From: Burkholderia cenocepacia
GTDB lineage: Bacteria; Pseudomonadota; Gammaproteobacteria; Burkholderiales; Burkholderiaceae
NCBI RefSeq assembly: GCF_900446215.1
Contig: NZ_UAQZ01000001.1
Span: 682,001 to 746,000, forward strand
Length of the DNA: 64,000 nt
Direction: 5' to 3'
Shown here: positions 45,094-53,616 of the stretch, piece by piece
Layout: every line of letters starts with the position of its first letter
Numbering within the stretch: the first letter of the stretch is position 1
Position numbers and translations under genes: made by a program
The notes under the pieces: generated by a model
Told to the model about the DNA's origin: nothing
Databases searched by the model: none
What the model saw: only the letters and a program-made list of their open reading frames with translations

Positions 45094-46986
45094 ATGCAGC
45101 GCTCGATCGCCACCGTGTCACTGTCCGGCACGCTCGCCGAGAAGCTCGCCGCCGTCCAGGCCGCGGGCTTCGACGGCGTCGAAATCTTCGAAAACGATCT
45201 CGTCTACTTCGACGGATCGCCGGCCGACGTCCGGCGCATGGCCGCCGACCTCGGCCTCGACATCGTGCTGTTCCAGCCGTTTCGCGACTTCGAGGGCGTG
45301 AGCGCGGCCCAGCTTGCGCGCAATCTCGACCGGATCAAGCGCAAGTTCGACGTGATGCATGCGCTCGGCACCGACCGCATCCTCGTCTGCAGCAGTGTGG
45401 CGGCCGACACGATCGCGGACGACGGGCTGCTCGTCGACCAGCTCGGCGTGCTCGCCGAAGCCGCGCGGCAGGCCGGCGTGGTAGCCGCGTACGAAGCGCT
45501 CGCGTGGGGCCGTGTCGTGAAACGGTACGGCCACGCGTGGAAACTCGTGAACGCGGTGAACAGCCCGCACCTCGGCCTGGCGCTCGACAGTTTCCACACG
45601 CTGTCGCTCGACGATTCGCCGGACGCGATCGCCGACATCCCCGGCGACCGGATCGCCTTCGTGCAGATCGCCGACGCGCCGAAGCTCGTGATGGACGTGC
45701 TCGAATGGAGCCGCCACTACCGCTCGTTCCCGGGCCAGGGCGACTTCGACCTGGCGCGCTTCACCGCGCGCGTGATCGAGTCGGGCTATACGGGGCCGCT
45801 GTCGCTCGAGATCTTCAACGACGGCTTCCGCGCGGCGCCGACCGCGCTCACGGCGGCCGACGGCCATCGCTCGCTGCTCTATCTGGAAGACCTGACGCGC
45901 GCGCGGCTCGCGCAGGACGGTCGCACGCCGGCCGCCAGCCAGCCGCTGTTCGCCCCGCCCGCGCCGCCCGCGCACGTCGGGTTCCAGTTCATCGAATTCG
46001 CGGTCGACGCGCAGGCGGCGGCGACCGTCGGCGAATGGCTCGGCCGGATGCGCTTCCGGCTCGCCGGCCGGCATCGCTCGAAGGACGTGACGCTGTTCCA
46101 GCACGGCGCCGCGTCGATCGTGCTGAACGCCGAGCGCGACTCGTTCGCCGATGCGTTCTTCCAGCAGCACGGGCTGTCGCTGTGCGCGTCGGCATTCCGC
46201 GTCGACGATGCCAAAGTGGCGTTCGAACGCGCGGCCGGCTTCGGGTACGCGCCGTTCTCCGGCCGGGTCGGGCCGAACGAGCGTGTGCTGCCGAGCGTGA
46301 AGGCGCCGGACGGCAGCCTCGAATATTTCGTCGACGAGGCGCCGGATACGCCCACGCTATATGAATCGGACTTCGTGCTGACCGACATCGACGGCCCGAG
46401 CGAAGTCGGCCCGCTGACGGGCATCGATCACGTGTGCCTCGCGCTGCCGGCCGACGCGCTCGACACCTGGATCCTGTTCTTCAAGACGGCGTTCGGCTTC
46501 GAGGCCGAGCGCAGCTGGCTCGTGCCCGACCCGTACGGGCTGATGCGCAGCCGCGCGGTGCGCAGCGCCGACGGCTCGGTGCGGATCGCGCTGAACGCGT
46601 CGGTCGACCGCCATACGGCCGTCGCCGAATCGCTCGACCGCTACCACGGCACCGGGCTGAACCACGTCGCGTTCCGCACCGACGACATCGTGAAGACGGT
46701 CGCCGCGTTCGCGGCCGACGGCGTGCCGTTCCTGCGGATTCCGGCCAACTACTACGACGATCTCGCCGCGCGCTACGCGCTGCCGGACGAACTGATCGAC
46801 ACGCTGAGCGCGCATCACCTGCTGTACGACCGCGACGAGCACGGCGGCGAATTCCTGCATGCGTATACGGAGCTGGTCGACAACCGCTTCTCGCTGGAGA
46901 TCGTCGAGCGGCGCGGCGGATACGACGGCTATGGCGCGGCGAATGCGGCCGTGCGGCTCGCCGCGCAGGCGCAGCGCAGGAAATAA
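45094..46986 (+). CDS. quiC: 3-dehydroshikimate dehydratase fused to HPPD-like domain
   Basis: A 630-residue fusion. Residues about 1-275 form a sugar-phosphate isomerase/AP-endonuclease-like TIM barrel with metal-binding residues (AGFDGVEIFEND, AYEALAWGRVVKRYGHAWKL, LALDSFH, FVQIADAP, PLSLEIFND). Residues about 290-630 are a two-module VOC fold like 4-hydroxyphenylpyruvate dioxygenase (GIDHVCLALPADAL, GTGLNHVAFRTDDI, FLHAYTELVDNRFSLEIVER). Such fusions (QsuB-type) dehydrate 3-dehydroshikimate to protocatechuate; the role of the VOC half is not clear. It is divergent from aroQ. The start ATG is the first after the promoter region. Confidence 0.93.
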   Translation: MQRSIATVSLSGTLAEKLAAVQAAGFDGVEIFENDLVYFDGSPADVRRMAADLGLDIVLFQPFRDFEGVSAAQLARNLDRIKRKFDVMHALGTDRILVCSSVAADTIADDGLLVDQLGVLAEAARQAGVVAAYEALAWGRVVKRYGHAWKLVNAVNSPHLGLALDSFHTLSLDDSPDAIADIPGDRIAFVQIADAPKLVMDVLEWSRHYRSFPGQGDFDLARFTARVIESGYTGPLSLEIFNDGFRAAPTALTAADGHRSLLYLEDLTRARLAQDGRTPAASQPLFAPPAPPAHVGFQFIEFAVDAQAAATVGEWLGRMRFRLAGRHRSKDVTLFQHGAASIVLNAERDSFADAFFQQHGLSLCASAFRVDDAKVAFERAAGFGYAPFSGRVGPNERVLPSVKAPDGSLEYFVDEAPDTPTLYESDFVLTDIDGPSEVGPLTGIDHVCLALPADALDTWILFFKTAFGFEAERSWLVPDPYGLMRSRAVRSADGSVRIALNASVDRHTAVAESLDRYHGTGLNHVAFRTDDIVKTVAAFAADGVPFLRIPANYYDDLAARYALPDELIDTLSAHHLLYDRDEHGGEFLHAYTELVDNRFSLEIVERRGGYDGYGAANAAVRLAAQAQRRK

Positions 46987-47273
46987 GGAAAGGACGCGAA
47001 GCGGAGTTGGGGCCGGACCACGCAAGCGATTCGGCGACCATTCGGGCGGCCCACCTTTCACCCGCACCATCGTGGTGAATCGCACCGCCGAAGGCCCGCC
47101 CGCACGGCCGGCCTCGATCAGCGGGGAAGCTACGCGGCGTCTGGCGTTACATCCCGTAACCCGTACCGCAGCGCAGCATTGCGCCGTCCGCCACGGTTTT
47201 AAGAATCGCTTAAGTCTTCGACGGCACCATCCGCAACCAGTACCCGATGGTCATCTCGAAAAGGAGGAAAGCG

Positions 47274-47537
47274 ATGAGCGCCGTAGAAGCACCCGCGGGC
47301 CGCCCGGCCGCGCCCCCTGCAAAGAAGACGATGCTGCGCCGCCTGCTCAGTCATCATGAAATCGCGACGCTGCTCGTGTTGCTGCATGCACCGATCGGCG
47401 CGAACGCCAAACCCGAATTGCCCGCGCTGCAGGAAGCCGGCCTCGTCGAAATGGTCAAGCTCGACCCCGATACGGCCCCGAGCTTCCGGCTGACCGAAGA
47501 CGGCACGGCCGTCCTGAAAGGGCTCGGCTACCGCTGA
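47274..47537 (+). CDS. small protein of unknown function, winged-helix-like
   Basis: An 87-residue protein from the ATG at 47274, just after a strong AAAGGAGG-type site (AAGGAGGAAAGCG). The Pro/Ala-rich N-terminus (residues 1-25) is followed by a compact domain whose end, FRLTEDGTAVLKGLGYR, looks like the wing of a small winged-helix protein (compare MarR/ArsR ends). I do not recognise a family. It is monocistronic in a 630-base space between quiC and the AraC gene. The 287-base stretch before it shows nothing clear. Confidence 0.65.
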   Translation: MSAVEAPAGRPAAPPAKKTMLRRLLSHHEIATLLVLLHAPIGANAKPELPALQEAGLVEMVKLDPDTAPSFRLTEDGTAVLKGLGYR

Positions 47538-47615
47538 GCCGCCGTTTCCCCCCTTCTCCCGCTTCCCCGCCTTACCCCGATCCCCGCAACGCGCCGGCCA
47601 CGCCGGCGAGTTGCG

Positions 47616-48410
47616 TCACCCCGCCCGCTCCTGCAGCATCAACCGGTATTCCGTCGGCGTCACGCCGACCGTCGCCTTGAACTGACGCGTGAACGCGCTG
47701 TGATCCGTGTAGCCGCACAGTGCGGCGACGTCGGTCACCTTGTCGTGCGTGACGAGCAGCGCGGTGGCCGCGTCGAGCCGCGTCTTCAGCAACACCTGCC
47801 GCGGCGTCAAGTGGAACACCTTGTGGAAGTAGCGTTCGAGCTGCGCGACCGACATCCCGGCCATCTGCGCGAGTTGCTTCAGGTTCAGCGGCTGCACGTA
47901 ATGATCCTGGATGTGCTGGACCACGTCGGCGAGCCGGCTGTAGGCCGGGTGCGATCCCTCGTGCGCCTTCAGGTCGCGCGAGATGCCCGCGAGGCCGACC
48001 ACCCGGCCCGCGGCGTCGCGCAGCGGCTCCTTGCAGGTCAGGCACCAGCCCGGCTGGCGGCCCGGATACAGGTGCAGCTCGAGCTGGTCCATCAGTTGCT
48101 GGCCGGCGTTGATCGTCGCCATGTCCTGCTCGAAATAACTGCGGCCGAAGCGACGCGGAAACACCTCGTCGGCCGTCTTGCCGAGCAGGTCGCGCTTGTC
48201 CTTGTAGCCGCAGCGCATCGCCAGCGTGCGATTGACGATCGCGTAGCGGCCGCTCGCATCCTTCACGAAGAACGCGACGTCCGGCAGCGCATCGAACACC
48301 GGTTCGAGCAGGCGGAAATGCACGAGCATCGCGCCGAGATCGGCGTTGTCGGGCTGGTAGCGCAACGTGTCGGACAGGCTCATGGGCGGTACGGCAAGCA
48401 AGGTCGTCAT
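47616..48410 (-). CDS. AraC-family regulator with N-terminal PAS domain
   Basis: A 264-residue regulator. Residues about 35-150 form a PAS domain (LPDVAFFVKDASGRYAIVNR, DLLGKTADEVFPRRF, GRVVGLAGISRDLK). Residues about 160-262 form the double helix-turn-helix of AraC proteins (LKQLAQMAGMSVAQLERYFH, VTDVAALCGYTDHSAFTRQF). The PAS fold may bind a small ligand or sense redox. The ATG at 48383 (MSLSDTLRYQ) is an alternative start. Its target is unknown; candidates are the divergently placed binding-protein gene or the nearby catabolic genes. Confidence 0.9.
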   Translation of the reverse strand: MTTLLAVPPMSLSDTLRYQPDNADLGAMLVHFRLLEPVFDALPDVAFFVKDASGRYAIVNRTLAMRCGYKDKRDLLGKTADEVFPRRFGRSYFEQDMATINAGQQLMDQLELHLYPGRQPGWCLTCKEPLRDAAGRVVGLAGISRDLKAHEGSHPAYSRLADVVQHIQDHYVQPLNLKQLAQMAGMSVAQLERYFHKVFHLTPRQVLLKTRLDAATALLVTHDKVTDVAALCGYTDHSAFTRQFKATVGVTPTEYRLMLQERAG

Positions 48411-49032
48411 CCCGGCAACCGCGAAGCGAGTGGCGGATGGCGTCGATTATAGGAGCGCCCCTTCGTTCGCGTCGCGCCGAACGCGGGGCGGGCAAGGCGG
48501 CGGCCGGTTGCATCGTGCGTCGCGATCGGCCGCATCGGTCAGCCGCACAGGTTGCGCACACAACTACTGCGAAGCGCGTGCGGCGCCGGCGAAGGTTCCG
48601 CTTTCGCCGCGGCCGGCGCAGCACATCGACACACTGCCAGCACGCCCCCGAATCCGCCATCCTAAAAATGCCGGCGACCCGCGTCTTGGCGGGTTTGCGC
48701 ATTCGCCATGACGATTTCAGCATATATCAGGGTAATCGACGATATGCCGATATCGTCGCCGGTCACGCATCGAACGCGCAAGACGCACGCATTTTCGCTA
48801 TCTAGACTTCGCTTCACGGTCACGAGACGACATCCCGCCGCTGCCGCAATCGGCACGCACGACCCGTCGCATCCGCCGTCGCGCACGCCGATTCCGGCAT
48901 AGCGCACGCAGTACGCGGCGAGCACGCATCGCCGCTGCGCACCGGCCTGCGGATCGATACGTCTCGCCCGGTTTACCGGCGCCGGCCCGCATGCCGGCGG
49001 CGGCCCAACCACGCCATCAAGGGGAAGTGAAA
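48411..49032. promoter_or_regulatory. 622-base intergenic region with a perfect palindrome
   Basis: No convincing gene. At 48737-48758 lies a perfect inverted repeat, arms CGACGATAT and ATATCGTCG around GCCG, in a locally AT-rich segment. It could bind the PAS-AraC regulator or another factor controlling the binding-protein gene about 275 bases on. No T-run follows, so it is not a terminator. Confidence 0.5.
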
Positions 49033-50169
49033 GTGAAGCTGAAGGTATCGCACGTCGCGCTGGCCGCCGCCTGCGCACTGTCGGGCGCGCACGCCATCGC
49101 CGCCGACGTCGTCAAGATCGGTTTCGCCGCACCGCTGACCGGCCCGCAGTCGAATTACGGCACGGACATGCAGAAGGGCGTGCAGCTCGCGATCGCCGAT
49201 TTCAACGCGACGCATCCGACGATCGGCGGCAAGCCCGTCACGTTCCAGCTCGACTCGCAGGACGACCAGGCCGACCCGCGCACCGGCACCACCGTCGCGC
49301 AGCGGCTGATCGACGACAACGTCCGCGGGATCATCGGACACTTCAACTCAGGCACCAGCATTCCGGCGTCCGACCTGTACGATCGCGCGGGGCTGCCGCA
49401 GATCTCGATGGCGACGTCGCCGCAATACACGGCGCGCGGCTACAAGACGACCTACCGGCTGCTGACGAGCGACGCGCAGGCGGGCCGCATCGTCGGCACG
49501 TACGCGGTGAAGACGCTGCGCTTCAAGCGCATCGCGATCATCGACGACCGCACGGCCTACGGCCAGGGCATCGCGGACGAATTCGCGAAGGCCGTGGAAG
49601 CGGCCGGCGGCACGATCGTCAAGCGCGACTTCACGAACGACAAGGCGCTCGATTTCTCCGCGATCCTGACCAACCTGAAGGGCATGAATCCGGACGCGAT
49701 CTTCTACGGCGGCGGCGATGCGCAATCGTCACCGATGATCCGCAAGATGCGCCAGCTCGGGATGAAGTCGGCCTTCGTGACGGGCGAAATGTCGCGCTCG
49801 CCGACGTTCCTGAAGGTCGGCGGCGACGCGGCCGAAGGCGCGATCGTCTACATGGGCGGCCTGCCGAAGGAAAAGATGCCGGGCTTCTCTGGCTACGCGG
49901 CCCGCTACAAGGCGCGCTTCAACGAAGACGTGATCACCTACTCGCCGTATTCGTACGACGGCACGATCGCGCTGCTCACCGCGATGAAGGACGCGAACTC
50001 GACCGACCCGAAGGTGTACACGCCGTATCTCGGCAAGGTGTCGATCAAGGGTGTGTCGGCCCCGAGCATCGCGTACGACGCGAAGGGCGACCTGAAGGAT
50101 GCGCCAGTGACGATCTACAAGGTCGAGCGCGGCGCGTTCAAGCCGGTCGATACGATCGCCGGCAACTGA
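49033..50169 (+). CDS. branched-chain amino-acid type ABC substrate-binding protein
   Basis: A 378-residue periplasmic binding protein. The GTG at 49033 (MKLKVSHVAL) is preferred because AGGGG lies eight bases before it; a GTG at 49027 would sit too close to that site. The signal peptide ends AHAIAA. The mature part shows the LivJ/LivK pattern: VKIGFAAPLTGPQSNYGTDM, QLDSQDDQADPRTGT, GHFNSGTSIPASDLYDRAGL and YSPYSYDGTIALL. No permease or ATPase lies beside it, so it must share components coded elsewhere. The ligand is probably a branched-chain or related amino acid. Confidence 0.92.
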   Translation: MKLKVSHVALAAACALSGAHAIAADVVKIGFAAPLTGPQSNYGTDMQKGVQLAIADFNATHPTIGGKPVTFQLDSQDDQADPRTGTTVAQRLIDDNVRGIIGHFNSGTSIPASDLYDRAGLPQISMATSPQYTARGYKTTYRLLTSDAQAGRIVGTYAVKTLRFKRIAIIDDRTAYGQGIADEFAKAVEAAGGTIVKRDFTNDKALDFSAILTNLKGMNPDAIFYGGGDAQSSPMIRKMRQLGMKSAFVTGEMSRSPTFLKVGGDAAEGAIVYMGGLPKEKMPGFSGYAARYKARFNEDVITYSPYSYDGTIALLTAMKDANSTDPKVYTPYLGKVSIKGVSAPSIAYDAKGDLKDAPVTIYKVERGAFKPVDTIAGN

Positions 50170-50481
50170 TACGCACCCCTTCCCGCGCGGCGCGCCAGCG
50201 GCTCACCGGCCGCCCGCGCCGCGCGCTTCGGCCGCCTGGTCCGAAGCCGTCCTCGGCGCGCGCCCGCGCGCAGGCATTTCGCGCTCCTGTAGAATCCCCC
50301 CACCCGCTTTGACGCTTCGTCTCCGCCGTGCCCCATCCCGGTGCGGCGACGCGTGTTGCGCGCCCCACCCGGCACGCCGCACGCTTCGACGACGCAAGCC
50401 GCGCCTTGTCAGTCCATGCCGAAAAGCGGGCCCTGGAGACGCAGCACCGACAACAACATTCGAATACCGATCGTCCTGACC
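50170..50481. other. 312-base intergenic region without a clear gene
   Basis: Between the binding-protein gene and the MHS transporter. A TGTAGAAT element at 50288-50295 resembles an extended -10 box facing the transporter, but no good -35 accompanies it. Reading frames here are short and uncharacteristic. Confidence 0.3.
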
Positions 50482-51792
50482 ATGCAAGCTTCCGAATTGA
50501 GCGGCGTGCCTCGCGCCGCCGAACGCGCGCTCACGCGCAGCGACTACAAGACCCTTGGCCTTGCCGCACTCGGCGGCGCCCTCGAGTTCTACGACTTCAT
50601 CATCTTCGTGTTCTTCGCGCCGGCGATAGGGCAGCTGTTCTTCCCGCACGACATTCCCGACTGGCTGCGCCAGTTGCAGACGTTCGGCATCTTCGCGGCC
50701 GGCTACCTCGCGCGCCCGCTCGGCGGCGTGATCATGGCGCACTTCGGCGACCTGTTCGGCCGCAAGCGGATGTTCACGCTGAGCGTGCTGATGATGTCGG
50801 TGCCGACGCTGCTGATGGGCCTGCTGCCGACCTACGACACGATCGGCATCCTCGCGCCGGTGTTGCTGCTGCTGTTCCGCGTGCTGCAGGGCGCAGCGGT
50901 CGGCGGCGAAGTGCCGGGCGCGTGGGTGTTCGTGTCCGAGCACGTGCCGTCGCGCCATATCGGCTATGCGTGCGGCACGCTGACCGCGGGTCTCACGGCC
51001 GGCATCCTGCTCGGCTCGCTCGTCGCGGCCGGCATCAACAGCCGCTACTCGACGGCCGAAGTCGGCGCGTTCGCATGGCGCATCCCGTTCCTGCTCGGCG
51101 GCGTGTTCGGGCTGTTCTCCGTGTACCTGCGCCGCTGGCTGCATGAAACGCCGGTGTTCGCCGAGATGAAGGCGAAGAAGGCGCTCGCGGCCGAGATTCC
51201 GCTGAAGGCGGTGCTGCGCGACCACGGCCGCGCGGTGATCGTGTCGATGCTGCTCACGTGGATGCTGTCGGCCGCGATCGTCGTCGTGATCCTGATGACG
51301 CCCGCGCTGCTGCAAAAGCAGTTCCACCTGACGCCCGCGACGACGCTGTTCGCGAACAGCGTCGCGACGCTGTGCCTGACGGCCGGCTGCATCACCGCGG
51401 GTTCGCTCGCGGGCTGGATCGGCGCGAAGCGCGTGCTCGGCATCGGCGGGCTCGGGCTGGCCGCGTGCTACTACCTGCTGTTCGCGCAGGTCGCGGCCGA
51501 TGCGTCGACGCTGCCGCTCTACTACGGGATCGCGGGCTTCATGGTCGGCACGATCGGCGCGGTGCCGTTCGTGATGGTCAAGAGCTTCCCGGCCGTCGTG
51601 CGCTTCTCGGGCATCTCGTTCTCGTACAACGTCGCGTATGCGATCTTCGGCGGCCTCACGCCGGTGATCGTGTCGCTGATGATGAAGTCGAATCCGCTCG
51701 CGCCGGTCGTGTACGTCGCGGCAATCTGCGTGCTGGGCGCGATCGCCGTGCAGTTCTCGAAGGATGCGAAGGATGTGAAGGACGCACGCTGA
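50482..51792 (+). CDS. MFS transporter, metabolite:H+ symporter (MHS) family
   Basis: A 436-residue twelve-helix transporter from the ATG at 50482 (MQASELSGVP). The start of the fold, TLGLAALGGALEFYDFIIFV, and the loop RPLGGVIMAHFGDLFGRKRM are hallmarks of the MHS (ProP/citrate/KgtP-like) family. LLFRVLQGAAVGGEVPGAWV follows. The cytoplasmic tail (SKDAKDVKDAR) is short, lacking the long coiled coil of ProP. Substrates in the family are dicarboxylates, betaines or aromatic acids; none can be chosen here. Confidence 0.9.
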   Translation: MQASELSGVPRAAERALTRSDYKTLGLAALGGALEFYDFIIFVFFAPAIGQLFFPHDIPDWLRQLQTFGIFAAGYLARPLGGVIMAHFGDLFGRKRMFTLSVLMMSVPTLLMGLLPTYDTIGILAPVLLLLFRVLQGAAVGGEVPGAWVFVSEHVPSRHIGYACGTLTAGLTAGILLGSLVAAGINSRYSTAEVGAFAWRIPFLLGGVFGLFSVYLRRWLHETPVFAEMKAKKALAAEIPLKAVLRDHGRAVIVSMLLTWMLSAAIVVVILMTPALLQKQFHLTPATTLFANSVATLCLTAGCITAGSLAGWIGAKRVLGIGGLGLAACYYLLFAQVAADASTLPLYYGIAGFMVGTIGAVPFVMVKSFPAVVRFSGISFSYNVAYAIFGGLTPVIVSLMMKSNPLAPVVYVAAICVLGAIAVQFSKDAKDVKDAR

Positions 51793-51824
51793 ACGTCGGC
51801 ACGCACGCGCCGGCCGGATGAACG

Positions 51825-51867
51825 AAGGGCCGAATCCCGCGGCGTGTGGGATTCGGCCCTTTTGTTT
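51825..51867. terminator. terminator between MHS transporter and DoxX genes
   Basis: AAGGGCCGAATCCC and GGGATTCGGCCCTTTT form a 14-bp stem with an 8-base loop followed by T residues. It lies between convergent genes. Confidence 0.85.
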
Positions 51868-51905
51868 TGCGTCGGCGCCGGCGTCGCGGCGCGAATTGGC
51901 TTAGC

Positions 51906-52343
51906 TCAACGCAGCACGCCGTACGACGAACTCGGCCGGCGCAGCGCGTCGATGCTCGCGCCGCCTGCGCCCGTGACGAACAGCAGCAGGAACCCGCCGG
52001 CGATCGCGACGTTCTTCCAGAAGTGAATCACCATGTCGTGCTGGACGGCCGCGTTCGTCGCGTCCCAGAAATTGTGCCCGACCATCGCGGTCGCGATCGT
52101 GTAGACCGCCATCAGCAACGCGAGCGGCCGTACCTTGTAGCCGACGATCAGCAGCAGGCCGCCGAGCCCCTCGATCGCGACGACGATCGGCGCGACGACC
52201 TGCTGATAGGGCACGTTCATCCCGTGCAGATACGCGACGAAGTCGCTGTAGCCGAGCAGCTTCATGATGCCGCCCCACAAGAACAACGCCGCCAGCGCCA
52301 GGCGTGCGAAAAAAATGACGCCGGAATCGACGGTACGCGTCAT
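51906..52343 (-). CDS. DoxX-family membrane protein
   Basis: A 145-residue protein from the ATG at 52343, preceded by GAGGAGAGG. It has four hydrophobic helices with the DoxX pattern (ARLALAALFLWGGIMKLLGY, VAIEGLGGLLLIVGYKVRPL, WKNVAIAGGFLLLFVTGAGG). DoxX proteins are small inner-membrane proteins of mostly unknown role, sometimes linked to thiosulfate oxidation or redox stress. It lies 163 bases downstream of fucU on the same strand and may share its transcript. Confidence 0.88.
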   Translation of the reverse strand: MTRTVDSGVIFFARLALAALFLWGGIMKLLGYSDFVAYLHGMNVPYQQVVAPIVVAIEGLGGLLLIVGYKVRPLALLMAVYTIATAMVGHNFWDATNAAVQHDMVIHFWKNVAIAGGFLLLFVTGAGGASIDALRRPSSSYGVLR

Positions 52344-52506
52344 GCCTCTCTCCTCGTATGCAATTCGGCCGGCCGCGCGGCCCGGCAGGGCGCGCGGCAA
52401 ATGGGCCAGCATAGAGGGTCTTTCCGCGGTGTCCAAGAAAAAGGTTGTAGCAAATCTTTACACTGCGGCGGCGACGCCCGCGGCCCGACGCGTGGAAAAA
52501 ACGCGT

Positions 52507-52962
52507 TTAGCCCGCGTCGCTCAACAGCACGCCCTTCTTGAAGATGAAGCAGCCGTAGCCGCGCGTTTCGCCGGTGACGATCACCGCATACGCCTGCTGC
52601 GCGCGCTCGTAGAACGCGAAACGGTCGATGCCGGCGAGCGGCACCGCGCGCCCTTCCGCGCGGTCGATCTCGGCCTGCACTTCGCGCTGCACGGGCGGCA
52701 CCGCGGCCGCGTCGCCGACGACTTCCATCCGCCATGCGGGCGTGTCGACGAACGTATCGAGCGGCAGCACGGACAGCACCGCGCGCACGACGCGCGCCGA
52801 ATCGGCACCGTCGATCCGCAGCGCGCGGCCGACCACCGTGTGCTCCGCGACGGATTCCGCCGGGAAATTCGCATCGCAGATCGCGATTTCGTCACCGTGG
52901 CCCATCGCGCGCAGCGTGTGCAGGATGTCGGCGTGCAGCAGCGGGTCGAGATTCTTCAGCAT
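52507..52962 (-). CDS. fucU: RbsD/FucU-family sugar mutarotase
   Basis: A 151-residue protein with the FucU signature: LHADILHTLRAMGHGDEIAI (with the catalytic His), CDANFPAES, and the C-terminal YAVIVTGETRGYGCFIFKKG. FucU proteins interconvert anomers of L-fucose or related sugars so that the next enzyme can use them. No fucose kinase or isomerase lies here; the neighbours break down aldaric acids, so the true substrate may be a sugar or uronate of that pathway. A GGAGA site precedes the ATG. Confidence 0.88.
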   Translation of the reverse strand: MLKNLDPLLHADILHTLRAMGHGDEIAICDANFPAESVAEHTVVGRALRIDGADSARVVRAVLSVLPLDTFVDTPAWRMEVVGDAAAVPPVQREVQAEIDRAEGRAVPLAGIDRFAFYERAQQAYAVIVTGETRGYGCFIFKKGVLLSDAG

Positions 52963-53041
52963 GTCGGCTAGTCTCCGGGATCAGGAACGAATCGCATAAC
53001 GTTACCCGATCCCGGCGACCGCTGCGCATGTGCCGTTCGCG

Positions 53042-53434
53042 TCACGACGCCGCGGCCGGCATTTCGTCGATGAAGCCCGTGACCGATGCGAGGCGGCCCG
53101 ATGCGTCGACGGTGCCGAAGTCCGAGCCCTTCACGATCGCCGCGCCGTCGGGCGACACGAGCGCCCACGAGAACCGCAGATGCTGGCCGAACGCGTCGAC
53201 GTCAGTCGTGCGGCGGAAGCGGTACGCGGGGAAACGTTGCTGCACGGCGGCGATCATCGTATCGATGCCCGCGTGGCCGTCGCCGGCCATCAGCGGATCG
53301 CGATAGGCCGCGTCGCTCGCGTAGGTCGCGTCGATCAGCGCGCGGCGGCGCGCGACGTCGGGTTCGTTCCACGCGTCGAAGTAGCGGTCGACCAGGTCGG
53401 CGTGGACGGACGAAGCGGATTGAGCGGTGTTCAT
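53042..53434 (-). CDS. SnoaL/NTF2-like protein
   Basis: A 130-residue protein of the nuclear transport factor 2 fold: HADLVDRYFDAWNEPDVARR near the start, DPLMAGDGHAGIDTMIAAVQ, and the strand FSWALVSPDGAAIVKGSDFG. AAGGAGCC precedes the start codon. Members include polyketide cyclases and isomerases but most are uncharacterised. It lies between fucU and garD on the same strand. Confidence 0.82.
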   Translation of the reverse strand: MNTAQSASSVHADLVDRYFDAWNEPDVARRRALIDATYASDAAYRDPLMAGDGHAGIDTMIAAVQQRFPAYRFRRTTDVDAFGQHLRFSWALVSPDGAAIVKGSDFGTVDASGRLASVTGFIDEMPAAAS

Positions 53435-53560
53435 GGCGAGGCTCCTTGTGTCGGTGGACGATGTCGCGGACGTTTCGGGTCCGCGTGCCGCTATCGTCGC
53501 CGGGCGCGCGCGGACGGTCGATTACGTACGAGGTAAGGAAATCGCGCGTGCGCCGCCCCA

Positions 53561-53588
53561 AAAGAAAACGGGCGCCCGAAGGCGCCCG
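53561..53588 (-). terminator. terminator after garD
   Basis: The stem CGGGCGCC/GGCGCCCG with loop CGAA is followed on the minus strand by TTTTCTTTTGG, 28 bases past garD. It separates garD from the SnoaL-fucU-doxX group. Confidence 0.85.
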
Positions 53589-53616
53589 CATCGTCTTGCC
53601 GTCACCACCTTGCGCG

